Source: an uncultured Marvinbryantia sp. (GTDB lineage: Bacteria > Bacillota > Clostridia > Lachnospirales > Lachnospiraceae). Taken from it: a DNA stretch of 56,299 bases. Where the stretch lies: contig CAKRRF010000015.1 in NCBI GenBank assembly GCA_934394985.1, positions 1 to 56,299 on the forward strand, read 5' to 3'. The position numbers and the translations under genes are program-made. Every line of letters starts with the position of its first letter. Positions within the stretch are counted from its first letter, which is position 1. Under the pieces are notes generated by a model. It was not told the DNA's origin and made no database searches. It saw only the letters and a program-made list of their open reading frames with translations. Of the stretch, positions 25,578-33,834 are shown one piece after another.

Positions 25578-25640
25578 AAGTTCTCCTTTTCCTGTAAAAT
25601 ATTGATGTATTATGTGACTGCTTATTCAGAGCCAATTCGC

Positions 25641-25676
25641 AAAAAAAAACGCCACATCACCGAATGGTGATGTGAC
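25641..25676 (-). terminator. Terminator downstream of the RelA/SpoT-like gene
   Basis: On the minus strand a stem of GTCACATCACC with GGTGATGTGGC and a short ATTC loop is followed by nine T. It lies 86 bp after the alarmone synthetase stop and 64 bp before the MATE start. It could also attenuate read-through into the MATE gene. Confidence 0.85.
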
Positions 25677-25761
25677 GAAAATAAACATAACTGTTTAGAA
25701 AAATTCACATAAGTTTTGGAATTACAAAATAGCATAGAAAAAATCTGATGTCAAGAACATT

Positions 25762-26751
25762 TTAATCAATCAGATCATTCTGGAAGCGGGACAGATGCTC
25801 GTATGGCAGGATCAGCCGTCCGCGGAACAGCCCGCAGCCGTCATTAATCAGGCTGTTGTTGATAGCAGTAAACATATTTACATCCAGTTCGGACAGATCC
25901 AGCTGAAGCAGACGCATTCCTCTGGCGTAAGCCTCATCAAAATAGATATTTTCGTCTCTTGGAATCAGATCTCTCCGGGAACGGTCATCTTCCTGATGCT
26001 TTTCATAATTCAGGTGATTGGCGGAACCGATTTCTGCAATATCATCCATAGCCTTGGTGCGAAGCTGCATTTCCATATAGGATCTGGAGCTGTTATCGTA
26101 AAAGGTAATATGAAGAGAACGATATCCATAGATATTTTGATCACAGATATAATCACGATAATATGGTTTTACATCGTCATTCAAAAGTGGCGATGTGCTG
26201 TATTTCACGCCATTGGCGGGTTCTGTAGTAAAACCCCGTTCTTCCAAAAATTCCGGAAGAACATTGGCGATCTGATACAGGTATTCTAATTCCTGCGTTT
26301 CCCGATCCTGTCCCGGCTTCAGATGACACTTTGGAACAGAAATAACAATGCGGTAGGCAATCAGATCACGAAAGCAGTTCAGTCTGTCTTTTAAGTCGGA
26401 AACAGAAGGATAAGTGTCATGATGGGTGTAGTAATCTGAGATATATTCAACAATATAGCCGTTGAACTTTGATTCGGCGCGGATCAGAGACTTAATCCGT
26501 CCTTTAAATGTAAAAGCCAGAGTGGGATATTCACGGGCCATGTATTTGTAAAATTCTCTGATCTGCTGGGACTGAGTGGTAAGGAAGTCATTATGCTCCA
26601 GTAATTCCTTGATCTGCAGAAGAAAGTTGCAATGCACCAGGTCGATCTCATTATGAGTGCGTTTGGCATCTTTTCGCAGATCGGTGATATATTTTAACAG
26701 TATTTTCGGGATGGTGTCCCCGGAATACAGGTAATCATTTAGTGTAATCAT
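25762..26751 (-). CDS. RelA/SpoT-domain (p)ppGpp synthetase-like protein
   Basis: A 329-residue protein with a RelA/SpoT nucleotidyltransferase domain and no HD hydrolase, TGS or ACT domains. The synthetase motifs are TFKGRIKSLIRAESKFNGYI, CFRDLIAYRIVISVP, YGYRSLHITFYD and MEMQLRTKAMDDIAEIGSANH. It probably makes the alarmone (p)ppGpp from ATP and GDP/GTP. It is longer than typical RelQ/RelP small synthetases (about 210-260) owing to an insertion around residues 145-200 and extra N- and C-terminal segments. Start at ATG 26751 with AGGAG 9 bases upstream. The longer frame to 26805 has no ribosome site. Confidence 0.82.
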   Translation of the reverse strand: MITLNDYLYSGDTIPKILLKYITDLRKDAKRTHNEIDLVHCNFLLQIKELLEHNDFLTTQSQQIREFYKYMAREYPTLAFTFKGRIKSLIRAESKFNGYIVEYISDYYTHHDTYPSVSDLKDRLNCFRDLIAYRIVISVPKCHLKPGQDRETQELEYLYQIANVLPEFLEERGFTTEPANGVKYSTSPLLNDDVKPYYRDYICDQNIYGYRSLHITFYDNSSRSYMEMQLRTKAMDDIAEIGSANHLNYEKHQEDDRSRRDLIPRDENIYFDEAYARGMRLLQLDLSELDVNMFTAINNSLINDGCGLFRGRLILPYEHLSRFQNDLID

Positions 26752-26942
26752 AAGTATAGTCTCCTGTGAACGGACAAATGTCTTTTTGCGTAATAAAAAC
26801 ATCATATCATAAGTTGGAACACAAATCTATTTTGTTTTTAAATTTATTCTTTGCAAATGTATGATTTCGTTTATAATGAGAGTGTGTGAATTCATGTATG
26901 GTTCTGAATTTATAAATTTGCAATAAACGAAAGGGAGCGGGA

Positions 26943-27899
26943 ATGAAAAAAATAATCACAGTACTCAGCCTGATGGTAGTTCTGGCGTTGGGATTTGGTA
27001 TTTATAAGGTAAATGGAAAAATAAACAGCCTGGCCACGACGGTTCAGGCCATGCAGGAGGAAAGTCAGTCGGATCCACGTCTGGATATCATTCCGGATCT
27101 GGATCCTCAGGGAACTGGATGGAAGGTTACACAATTTGGTGATGCTACAAAAGATCAGGAAAATTGTTATACCATTACGACGGAAAGCGGACTGGTAATT
27201 GTAGACGGAGGGTGCAATTATGAGGTGCCGAGGCTGCGGAAGATCATTGCCCAGTATGGCAATTCCGTGGAGGCATGGATTCTGACTCATCCTCATCCGG
27301 ATCATATCAATGCGTTTATGACGATTTACAATGATCCGCAGGGAGTTGTGATCAACCATATCTATACGGCTGAACATCCGAGTGAGGAACTGATGAAGGA
27401 AAATGCAGACTGGGATGATTACAGTGCGCTGGAGCAGTTCCGCCAGATGGATATTCCACTGGAATTTGTACATACTGGTGATGAGTTGAATCTGCTGGGC
27501 GGTCTTAAGGTAGAGATCCTGTCAGCTTACAGTGATCGCGTAGACGAACTGTCAGATGACCTGATGAATGATGGGGCGATTATGTTCCGGATCAGCGGTG
27601 AAAAGGAAAGCATGCTGTTTTGCAGTGATGTGGGAAAAGCATTAACGGAGGAATTGATTGATACTTATGGAGAAAAACTGAAATCTGATTATGTGCAGAT
27701 GGGACATCATGGCTATGGTGGACCGAAAGCGGCATTTTATGAGCTGGTGGCACCGAAGGCAGCATTTTTTGATGCACCGGCATGGCTGATAAACAGTGAC
27801 AGTAAACGTAGTACAAAGAAAAAGATGGATTTGATGGAAAGTCTTGGTTGTACGATTTTTACTTTCTTTACTGCGCCAAATCAGATTATAATACAGTAA
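26943..27899 (+). CDS. Membrane-anchored metallo-beta-lactamase-fold hydrolase
   Basis: A 318-residue protein with one N-terminal membrane helix (residues 4-22), so the hydrolase domain faces outward. The zinc signature is THPHPDHINAF, with further ligands probably in FCSDVG and MGHHGYGGPKAAF. The fold resembles the hydrolase part of ComEC-like proteins and secreted phosphodiesterases. The substrate is unknown. GAAAGGGAGCGGGA precedes the ATG. It lies 33 bp before argJ, but a functional link is not evident. Confidence 0.8.
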   Translation: MKKIITVLSLMVVLALGFGIYKVNGKINSLATTVQAMQEESQSDPRLDIIPDLDPQGTGWKVTQFGDATKDQENCYTITTESGLVIVDGGCNYEVPRLRKIIAQYGNSVEAWILTHPHPDHINAFMTIYNDPQGVVINHIYTAEHPSEELMKENADWDDYSALEQFRQMDIPLEFVHTGDELNLLGGLKVEILSAYSDRVDELSDDLMNDGAIMFRISGEKESMLFCSDVGKALTEELIDTYGEKLKSDYVQMGHHGYGGPKAAFYELVAPKAAFFDAPAWLINSDSKRSTKKKMDLMESLGCTIFTFFTAPNQIIIQ

Positions 27900-27932
27900 A
27901 AGCGGTATAGGACAGATGAGGAGGAAATGAAA

Positions 27933-29177
27933 ATGAAGCTGGAGAATTTTGAAGGATATACCTATGTGGATGGTGGCGTCTGCGCAGCAAAGGGATTTGT
28001 TGCAAATGGATTAAATGCAGGAATTAATCCTGATAAAAAGAAAAACGATATGTGCCTGGTATATAGCCAGGAACCTTGCAGTGCAGCAGGTGTGTATACA
28101 CAGAACAAAGTAAAAGGTGCGCCTGTGATTGTGACCCGTGAGAATCTGAAAAAAAGTCACGGTATTGCCCGTGCGATACTGGCAAATTCCAAGAATGCCA
28201 ATACCTGCAATTTTGATGGTATCGAGATTGCAGAAAAGGCCTGCCAGCTGGCAGCAGATCAGCTTGGAATTCGACCGGAAGAGGTCATCATCGGATCTAC
28301 AGGTGTCATTGGACAGAGACTTTCCATTCAGCCGTTTGAAGAATATATGAAACCACTGGCAGAAGGAATGACTGCAGATGGCAATGACCGTGCGGCTTAT
28401 GCGATTATGACCACTGATACGGTGATGAAGCAGGTGGCAGTAGAATTTAAAATAGGAGATGCCATCTGTCGTATGGGTGGCATGGCAAAGGGAAGCGGCA
28501 TGATTCATCCGAATATGGCTACTACCCTGAATTTCCTTACTTCTGATGTGGCTATCACGCCGGAATTGATTCAGAAAGCGTTAAGTGATGTGGTAAAAGT
28601 TACCTACAACTGTCTCAGCGTAGATGGAGACACATCTACAAATGATACGGTAACGGTTATGGCCAATGGACTGGCTGGGAATGAACTGATTGACAAAGAA
28701 GGTGAAGCGTACGAGATTTTCCGCCAGGCACTGTATATCGTTATGATGAACATGACCCGTATGCTGGCAGCAGATGGCGAGGGTGCAAGCAAGCTTTTGG
28801 AATGCAGTGTAACTGGCGCACCGGATCAGGATACAGCGATTATCATTGCCAAAAGCGTGATTCGTTCTCCGTTGCTGAAATGTGCTATGTTTGGAGAAGA
28901 TGCCAACTGGGGACGTGTGCTGTGTGCCATCGGCTATGCGGAAGCGGAATTTGACATTGATAAGGTGGATGTGGATTTTGAATCAGAATTTGGGAAAATT
29001 GCTGTTTGCAGAGACGGATCCGGTGTGGAATTCTCAGAAGAAGAAGCCGCAAAGATTTTGTCAGCGGAAGAAATCCATATCCTTGTGGAACTGAAACAAG
29101 GTGAAGCGCAGGCTAAGGCGTGGGGCTGTGACCTGACCTATGATTATGTGAAAATTAATGGAGATTATCGTTCTTGA
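27933..29177 (+). CDS. argJ: ArgJ, glutamate N-acetyltransferase / ornithine acetyltransferase
   Basis: A protein of about 414 residues that recycles acetyl groups in arginine synthesis by transferring acetyl from N-acetylornithine to glutamate. The self-cleavage site, which frees the catalytic threonine, is in GMIHPNMATTLNF, with T197 as nucleophile. Other family motifs are KVKGAPVIVTREN, ANSKNANTCN, STGVIGQRL, GDTSTNDTV, DGEGASKLLE and CAMFGEDANWGRVLCAIGY. I prefer ATG 27933 with AGGAGG 8 bases upstream; ATG 27927 is only 2 bases from it. No other arginine genes are nearby. It overlaps the next gene by 4 bp. Confidence 0.92.
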   Translation: MKLENFEGYTYVDGGVCAAKGFVANGLNAGINPDKKKNDMCLVYSQEPCSAAGVYTQNKVKGAPVIVTRENLKKSHGIARAILANSKNANTCNFDGIEIAEKACQLAADQLGIRPEEVIIGSTGVIGQRLSIQPFEEYMKPLAEGMTADGNDRAAYAIMTTDTVMKQVAVEFKIGDAICRMGGMAKGSGMIHPNMATTLNFLTSDVAITPELIQKALSDVVKVTYNCLSVDGDTSTNDTVTVMANGLAGNELIDKEGEAYEIFRQALYIVMMNMTRMLAADGEGASKLLECSVTGAPDQDTAIIIAKSVIRSPLLKCAMFGEDANWGRVLCAIGYAEAEFDIDKVDVDFESEFGKIAVCRDGSGVEFSEEEAAKILSAEEIHILVELKQGEAQAKAWGCDLTYDYVKINGDYRS

Positions 29178-30712
29178 AAAAGGAAAAACAAAAAACATAC
29201 ATTGCCATTGATTTGAAGTCCTTTTATGCTTCCGTAGAATGCTGTGAACGGAAGTTGAATCCTATGACCACAAATCTGGTGGTGGCGGATGTATCCAGAA
29301 CGGAAAAAACGATTTGTCTGGCAGTTTCGCCATCGCTGAAGGCTTATGGGATCCCGGGACGTGCAAGATTATTTGAAGTAGTGCAGAAAGTAAAGGAAGT
29401 CAACCGGCAGCGTCTGCAGAAGGCTCCGGGGCATCAGTTTACCGGATCAGCGACGGAAGATACAGAATTAAAAAACCATCCGGAGTGGAGGCTGGATTAT
29501 ATCACAGCACCGCCCCGGATGGCGCTGTATCTGGAGAAAAGTACAGAGATTTATCATATCTATCTGAAGTATATTGCTCCGGAGGATATTCATGTTTATT
29601 CGATTGATGAGGTCATGATGGATGTGACGCATTATCTTGGTACCTATGGAATGACGGCCAGAGAGCTGGCGGCAAAAATCATGCAGGATATTTACGAAAC
29701 TGTTGGTATGACAGCGACAGCAGGGATTGGGACGAATCTGTATCTGTGTAAGGTGGCGATGGATATTGTGGCCAAGCATATGCCGGCTGATGAACATGGG
29801 GCGCGAGTGGCTGAGCTGGATGAGTTCAGCTATCGAAGGCTGTTATGGGAGCATCAGCCAATTACGGATTTCTGGAGAGTGGGACGTGGATATGCGAAAA
29901 AACTGGCGGATTATCAGATCTATACCATGGGAGATGTGGCCAGATGCTCGATTGGAAAAGAAACAGATTTTTATAATGAAGAGTTGCTGTATCGGCTGTT
30001 TGGAATCAATGCGGAGCTGCTGATTGATCATGCCTGGGGCTGGGAACCGGTCGGAATGGAAGAAATCAAACGCTATAAGCCGGAGAACAACAGTATCTGT
30101 TCCGGCATGGTGCTGCAGAGTGCATATGATGTGGAAAAGGCCCGGCTGGTTATGCGGGAAATGACAGACCTTTTGTCGTTGGATCTGGTAGAAAAAGGGC
30201 TGGTGACGGATCAGCTGGTATTGACGGTGGGATATGATATTGAAAATCTCATCAGACCGGAACTTCGGAAAAAGTATCATGGACCGGTTACGACAGATCA
30301 TTATGGAAGAAAAGTACCGAAACATGCACATGGGACAGAAAATCTGAAGCATCATACTGCTTCTGCCAGACTGCTGATCGAGGCTGCGGAAGGACTGTAT
30401 GACCGCATTATGCAGCCGGATCTTCTAGTGCGGCGAATTACCCTGACAGCCAATCATGTGATTACAGAGAAAGAGGCCGGAGAAAGAGAACAACATACAT
30501 TTGAACAGATGGATCTTTTTACGGATTATGAAGCTCGGGAAAAACAGCAGGCGCAGGAACGGGCAGAACTGGAAAAAGAAAAGAAGATGCAGCAGGCCAT
30601 GTTGGATATTAAAAAGAAATTTGGAAAAAATGCGATTCTGAAAGGGATGAATCTGGAGGAAGGAGCTGTGACCAGACAGCGAAATGATCAGATTGGAGGG
30701 CATAAAGCATGA
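29174..30712 (+). CDS. Y-family (UmuC/UvrX-type) DNA polymerase, TTG start
   Basis: A 512-residue translesion DNA polymerase. Catalytic motifs are AIDLKSFYASVECCER at the N-terminus and DIHVYSIDEVMMDVT with the SIDE acidic pair. The helix-hairpin-helix region and little-finger domain follow (DFWRVGRGYAKKLADY and onward). The C-terminus is a charged EKEKKMQQAMLDIKKKFGKN tail. The start is TTG 29174, overlapping the argJ stop, with GGAG about 10 bases upstream. The overlapping YolD-like gene after it is the usual Firmicute partner. Probably induced by DNA damage, though no LexA box was seen because the gene has no promoter gap of its own. Confidence 0.87.
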   Translation: MKKEKQKTYIAIDLKSFYASVECCERKLNPMTTNLVVADVSRTEKTICLAVSPSLKAYGIPGRARLFEVVQKVKEVNRQRLQKAPGHQFTGSATEDTELKNHPEWRLDYITAPPRMALYLEKSTEIYHIYLKYIAPEDIHVYSIDEVMMDVTHYLGTYGMTARELAAKIMQDIYETVGMTATAGIGTNLYLCKVAMDIVAKHMPADEHGARVAELDEFSYRRLLWEHQPITDFWRVGRGYAKKLADYQIYTMGDVARCSIGKETDFYNEELLYRLFGINAELLIDHAWGWEPVGMEEIKRYKPENNSICSGMVLQSAYDVEKARLVMREMTDLLSLDLVEKGLVTDQLVLTVGYDIENLIRPELRKKYHGPVTTDHYGRKVPKHAHGTENLKHHTASARLLIEAAEGLYDRIMQPDLLVRRITLTANHVITEKEAGEREQHTFEQMDLFTDYEAREKQQAQERAELEKEKKMQQAMLDIKKKFGKNAILKGMNLEEGAVTRQRNDQIGGHKA

Positions 30713-31107
30713 ATAAATATGAAGATATGTGGGATATGCCGCATCCGGTATCCAGAAAACATCCGCAGATGTCGCTGTATGACAGGGCAGCGCAGTTCTC
30801 ACCTTTTGCTGCGCTGACAGGTCATGAGGCAGCCATACAGGAAAAGGCAAGGCTGACACAAAGAAAAATAGAGCTGGATGAAAATGAAAAAGACCAGCTA
30901 AATAAGACGCTGCAGGAACTGCTGGCGCAGTATGACGGGCATCCGAATGTGTCGATTACGTATTTTCTGCCGGATAAGAAAAAAGAAGGCGGCTCGTATG
31001 TAACCGTGCAAGAACAGATTCGGAAAATCGATTTGTTCCGAAGAAGACTGCAGCTGGAGGGTGGACTGGAGATAGAGCTGGATCAGATCATTCGGCTTTC
31101 ACGATGA
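30709..31107 (+). CDS. YolD-like protein
   Basis: A 132-residue small protein. The N-terminal MPHPVSRKHPQMSLYDRAAQFSPF and ALTGHEAAIQEKARLT segments match the YolD-like family, which is regularly encoded next to UmuC/UvrX-type polymerases in Firmicutes and thought to assist or regulate them. The start overlaps the polymerase stop (ATGA), with GGAGGG upstream, so translation is coupled. Its last 20 bp overlap the 3' end of the convergent YbaK gene. Confidence 0.82.
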   Translation: MNKYEDMWDMPHPVSRKHPQMSLYDRAAQFSPFAALTGHEAAIQEKARLTQRKIELDENEKDQLNKTLQELLAQYDGHPNVSITYFLPDKKKEGGSYVTVQEQIRKIDLFRRRLQLEGGLEIELDQIIRLSR

Positions 31108-31573
31108 AATCGGCAAAGGTTGCCCGTACCAGTTTTGCCAGATCCTGCGGATTCAGCTTTAGTGTGTAACCAATGCGTCCGCCGCTGACATAGATCTGAT
31201 CGTAGTTTTTTGCGCTTTCCTGGATAAATGTCGGAAACTGTTTTTTCATGCCGATCGGAGTGCAGCCACCTCTGACATATCCGGTGACAGCGGTAATATC
31301 TTTCACATGAATCATTTCGATGGATTTTTCTCCTGCCACTTTTGCGGCCAGCTTCAGATCCATTTCTTCTGCAATCGGTACGACATATACATAGTATGCT
31401 TTGCTTTTGCCCTGGGCTACCAGAGTCTTAAAAGATTGCTCCGCAGGCGCACCGGTTTTTTCGGCGGTATGAAGACCGTCAATAAATTCATCACATTCAT
31501 AAGAAATCAATTCATAAGGTATTTTATTTTTATCAAGAATGCGCATGGCATTCGTTTTTACTTCTTTTGCCAT
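31088..31573 (-). CDS. ybaK: YbaK-type Cys-tRNA(Pro) deacylase
   Basis: A 161-residue YbaK/EbsC-like editing protein that hydrolyses Cys-tRNA(Pro). Family signatures are EKTGAPAEQSFKTLVAQGKSKAYYVYVVP with the catalytic lysine region, AAKVAGEKSIEMI, YVRGGCTPIGMKKQFP and VSGGRIGYTLKLNPQDL. The length is normal. Its 3' end overlaps the YolD-like gene in antisense by 20 bp, with no terminator between the two. Confidence 0.9.
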   Translation of the reverse strand: MAKEVKTNAMRILDKNKIPYELISYECDEFIDGLHTAEKTGAPAEQSFKTLVAQGKSKAYYVYVVPIAEEMDLKLAAKVAGEKSIEMIHVKDITAVTGYVRGGCTPIGMKKQFPTFIQESAKNYDQIYVSGGRIGYTLKLNPQDLAKLVRATFADFIVKAE

Positions 31574-31705
31574 AGTGTCTGTTCCTTTCGTCAGATATGC
31601 GGTATCAATTTAGAAGTTCAAACTGGTATTACCAATCGGAACAGTACTTATTTTAACACAGATTATAAGAGAATCAAGAGGCGTTTTTTGAAAAAAACAT
31701 GTTCG

Positions 31706-31724
31706 GAAACTTGTCAGAAACTTG
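31706..31724 (+). promoter_or_regulatory. Direct repeats GAAACTTG at 11-bp spacing, possible SARP operator
   Basis: GAAACTTG occurs at 31706 and 31717, exactly one helical turn apart. A weaker third copy (AAAACATG) begins at 31694. A possible -10 (TACATT, 31734) starts 9 bases after the second copy. Streptomyces SARPs bind direct heptamers with this spacing just before -10, so the site may serve autoregulation of the gene at 31775. Confidence 0.5.
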
Positions 31725-31774
31725 CAGGAATGGTACATTATTATTAGGTCATAAAGACGAGAGGAAGAAGAAAA

Positions 31775-33076
31775 ATGACTGAAGAAAAGAAGAAAACAGA
31801 GAAAGCGGAAAACATGTCAGAAGACAATATATTATCTGCCAGAATGCTGGGTGGTTTTTCTCTTCAGTATCAGGGCAGGGAGATTGTACTGGATCGGAAT
31901 ATATTGTCCAAGACAACACAGCTGCTTCAGATGTTGCTGCTTGGTGGTCAGGAGGGTGTGGCGAAGACCAGCCTGATTTATGCACTTTACGGAAGAGACG
32001 ATGAAGTGGAGAATAAAAACGGAAGTCTGAATAATACGATCTTTCGTATGCGGAAGCAGTTGAAGGCAACCGGATTGCCGGAAAGCAGTTATGTTGTGAT
32101 TCGAAGCGGAATGTGTTACTGGGATGAGACAATTCCGGTCAGTGTAGATGCATTGGAGTTTGATAAAAAGGTACGTCAGGCAAGACTGTCGGAAAATCTG
32201 GAAGATCGGTTAAACAGGTTGATGGAAGCTTGTCGGATGTATAATGGCGAATTCCTTCCGAGCATGATTGGGGAAGACTGGGTGGCTGTGCGTAATGCGG
32301 CATATCATGAACAGTTTCAGTATTGTATGAATGAAGCCTGCCATGAGCTTCTGGTCGGGGAACGTTATGAAGAGATGGTAGAACTGGCGCATGCGGCGGC
32401 AGAGATCTATCCATTTGAAGAATGGCAGATATGGGAGATTGACGGGCTCATTGCACTGGCCAGATTCAAAGAAGCCCTGGAAGTTTATGAGCGAACGACA
32501 AAAAAGATGCTGGATGAGCTGGGGCTTGCACCATCACCGGAGCTGTTGAAGAGATTCCGAATTATGGGGGAACGGATGTCTCAGGCATCCGGAGCGATTG
32601 ATGATATCCGTCATCGTCTCGTGGAAAAGGAAAAAAAGAAAGGTGCTTATTTCTGTACATTTCCAAGCTTTGTGGACATCTATCATGTGTTTGGCAGAAT
32701 TATGGAACGAAAAGGAATTTCAGTGTTTATCATGCTCTGCACCTTGAAAAATACGAAGGATAAGGTCTGTGGAAATGAGGAGGGGAAAGACAGAGAGGTA
32801 TCACATCTGTTGTCAGAAGCAATTCGTACCTCGCTTCGCAGCGGTGATTTCTATACGCGTTACAACTATTCACAGTATTTAATTATGCTTTCGGAAATTC
32901 AGCAGGAAAACTGTGCGATTGTATCTCATCGCATTGATCAGAATTTTCAGAAAATGGAAGAAACGAAGGGGTACCATATTGACTTTTATGTAGCTTCTAT
33001 TGCGGAGATCTGTGAAGAAACAGAGGAAGCAAAGCCGGAGAAAAAATTTAAAGAAAAAAAGAACATGTGGAAATAG
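31775..33076 (+). CDS. AfsR/SARP-type regulator with GGDEF-like C-terminal domain
   Basis: A 433-residue regulator. Residues about 20-110 form a winged helix of the OmpR/SARP type (SARMLGGFSLQYQGREI, RMRKQLKATG). Residues about 120-275 are a bacterial transcriptional activator (BTAD) domain with helical repeats (YNGEFLPSMIGEDWVAVRNA, EALEVYERTTKKMLDELGLAPS). Residues about 290-410 resemble a degenerate GGDEF fold: LLSEAIRTSLRSGDFYTRYNYSQYLIML follows the GGDEF pattern LR..D...RYGGDEF..LL, with YNYSQY (363-368) in place of GGDEF. Such a domain could bind a nucleotide or a partner but not make c-di-GMP. Two small NATWQG proteins follow and may belong to its circuit. Confidence 0.78.
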   Translation: MTEEKKKTEKAENMSEDNILSARMLGGFSLQYQGREIVLDRNILSKTTQLLQMLLLGGQEGVAKTSLIYALYGRDDEVENKNGSLNNTIFRMRKQLKATGLPESSYVVIRSGMCYWDETIPVSVDALEFDKKVRQARLSENLEDRLNRLMEACRMYNGEFLPSMIGEDWVAVRNAAYHEQFQYCMNEACHELLVGERYEEMVELAHAAAEIYPFEEWQIWEIDGLIALARFKEALEVYERTTKKMLDELGLAPSPELLKRFRIMGERMSQASGAIDDIRHRLVEKEKKKGAYFCTFPSFVDIYHVFGRIMERKGISVFIMLCTLKNTKDKVCGNEEGKDREVSHLLSEAIRTSLRSGDFYTRYNYSQYLIMLSEIQQENCAIVSHRIDQNFQKMEETKGYHIDFYVASIAEICEETEEAKPEKKFKEKKNMWK

Positions 33077-33157
33077 CTACGAAATAGTTTATGAAAGAGA
33101 AGCTTTGGTATAATAAAAGTGTAACATCAACGATCGGCTGAAACAGGGGAAAAATAA

Positions 33158-33328
33158 GTGGAAAATAAAAAGAAAGCAGGAACCTTTGTGGTCCATATAA
33201 AATGTTGCGAAAATGCTACCTGGCAGGGGGACGTTACCTGGGCAGAGGAAAACAGAAAAGAAAGTTTCCGCAGTGCTCTGGAATTGATCCGCCTGATTGA
33301 TGGCGCACTGGATATGTCGGAAGAGTAG
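33158..33328 (+). CDS. Small NATWQG-motif protein (56 aa), GTG start
   Basis: A short gene starting at GTG 33158, with AGGGGA ending 7 bases upstream. The protein has a beta-rich core, TFVVHIKCCENATWQGDVTW, then a helix, SFRSALELIRLIDGAL. The same pattern, NATWQG followed about 20 residues later by a leucine-rich helix, is present at the end of the next gene, so the two are homologous. I recognise the pattern from Lachnospiraceae hypothetical proteins but know of no function. It lies 81 bp after the SARP-like regulator and 18 bp before its larger relative. Confidence 0.75.
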   Translation: MENKKKAGTFVVHIKCCENATWQGDVTWAEENRKESFRSALELIRLIDGALDMSEE

Positions 33329-33346
33329 TACAGGAGACGAGAAGAC

Positions 33347-33775
33347 ATGACGGAATATAGAATAAACTGTTCAGCACCGAACATTGTAAATGTGTGCATA
33401 GACCAGATTACAGAGACATACAAGCAGGGGAGAATGTATTGCTGTTATCATCGGGAGCCGTTTTACTTTCCAAATGAACTTCAGTTGATGCGAAAGATAG
33501 AAGAACTGATGGATTGGCTGGATTATCCGCAGAGTTCCATGAAGACCCGCAGTTATCAGGAGAAAGAGCAGAAAAAGAAAGCAGAGAAGCCCAAAAAAGT
33601 ATGGGACAGCGAAGAGATATTAAAAGAACGCGGAACCCAGGGGACGCTGGTGATTCAGGTGCAGTATCGGCAGAATGCTACCTGGCAGGGCAAGCTGTTT
33701 CGGGTAGAGACAGGTGAAATAACAGAGTTTTTCAGCATGCTGGAGTTGCTGAAAATCATTGATAATGAGTTTTGA
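33347..33775 (+). CDS. NATWQG-domain protein (142 aa), unknown function
   Basis: A 142-residue protein. The N-terminal 65 residues (INCSAPNIVNVCIDQITE, GRMYCCYHREPFYFPNELQL) form one domain, then a lysine-rich linker (KEQKKKAEKPKKVWD). The last 50 residues repeat the fold of the upstream small protein (LVIQVQYRQNATWQGKLFRV, then FFSMLELLKIIDNEF). AGGAGACGAGAAGAC precedes the ATG. No signal peptide or membrane segment. The context (SARP-like regulator and NATWQG protein in the same direction) suggests a small regulatory unit. Function unknown. Confidence 0.75.
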   Translation: MTEYRINCSAPNIVNVCIDQITETYKQGRMYCCYHREPFYFPNELQLMRKIEELMDWLDYPQSSMKTRSYQEKEQKKKAEKPKKVWDSEEILKERGTQGTLVIQVQYRQNATWQGKLFRVETGEITEFFSMLELLKIIDNEF

Positions 33776-33778
33776 AGT

Positions 33779-33834
33779 CCAATGGGGACGGAGTTTTGCA
33801 ACACTTTAGTGCCGCAAAACTCCGTCCCCATTGG
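33779..33834. repeat. REP-like palindrome, 21-bp perfect arms
   Basis: The arms 33779-33799 and 33814-33834 are perfect inverted copies around a 14-base loop that itself contains CACT/AGTG. The arm core GGGGACGGAGTTTTGC looks like the GGGGACGG-type palindromes dispersed in several Firmicute genomes. It may also terminate transcription in both directions, since the two flanking genes are convergent. Its right arm and loop encode the last residues and the stop codon of the phosphoesterase gene. Confidence 0.8.

Noticed and set aside
25577..25761. Riboswitch in the MATE leader
   Set aside because: Only a simple terminator hairpin is present, at the right distance to end the upstream alarmone synthetase gene. 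No aptamer-like structure was seen before it.
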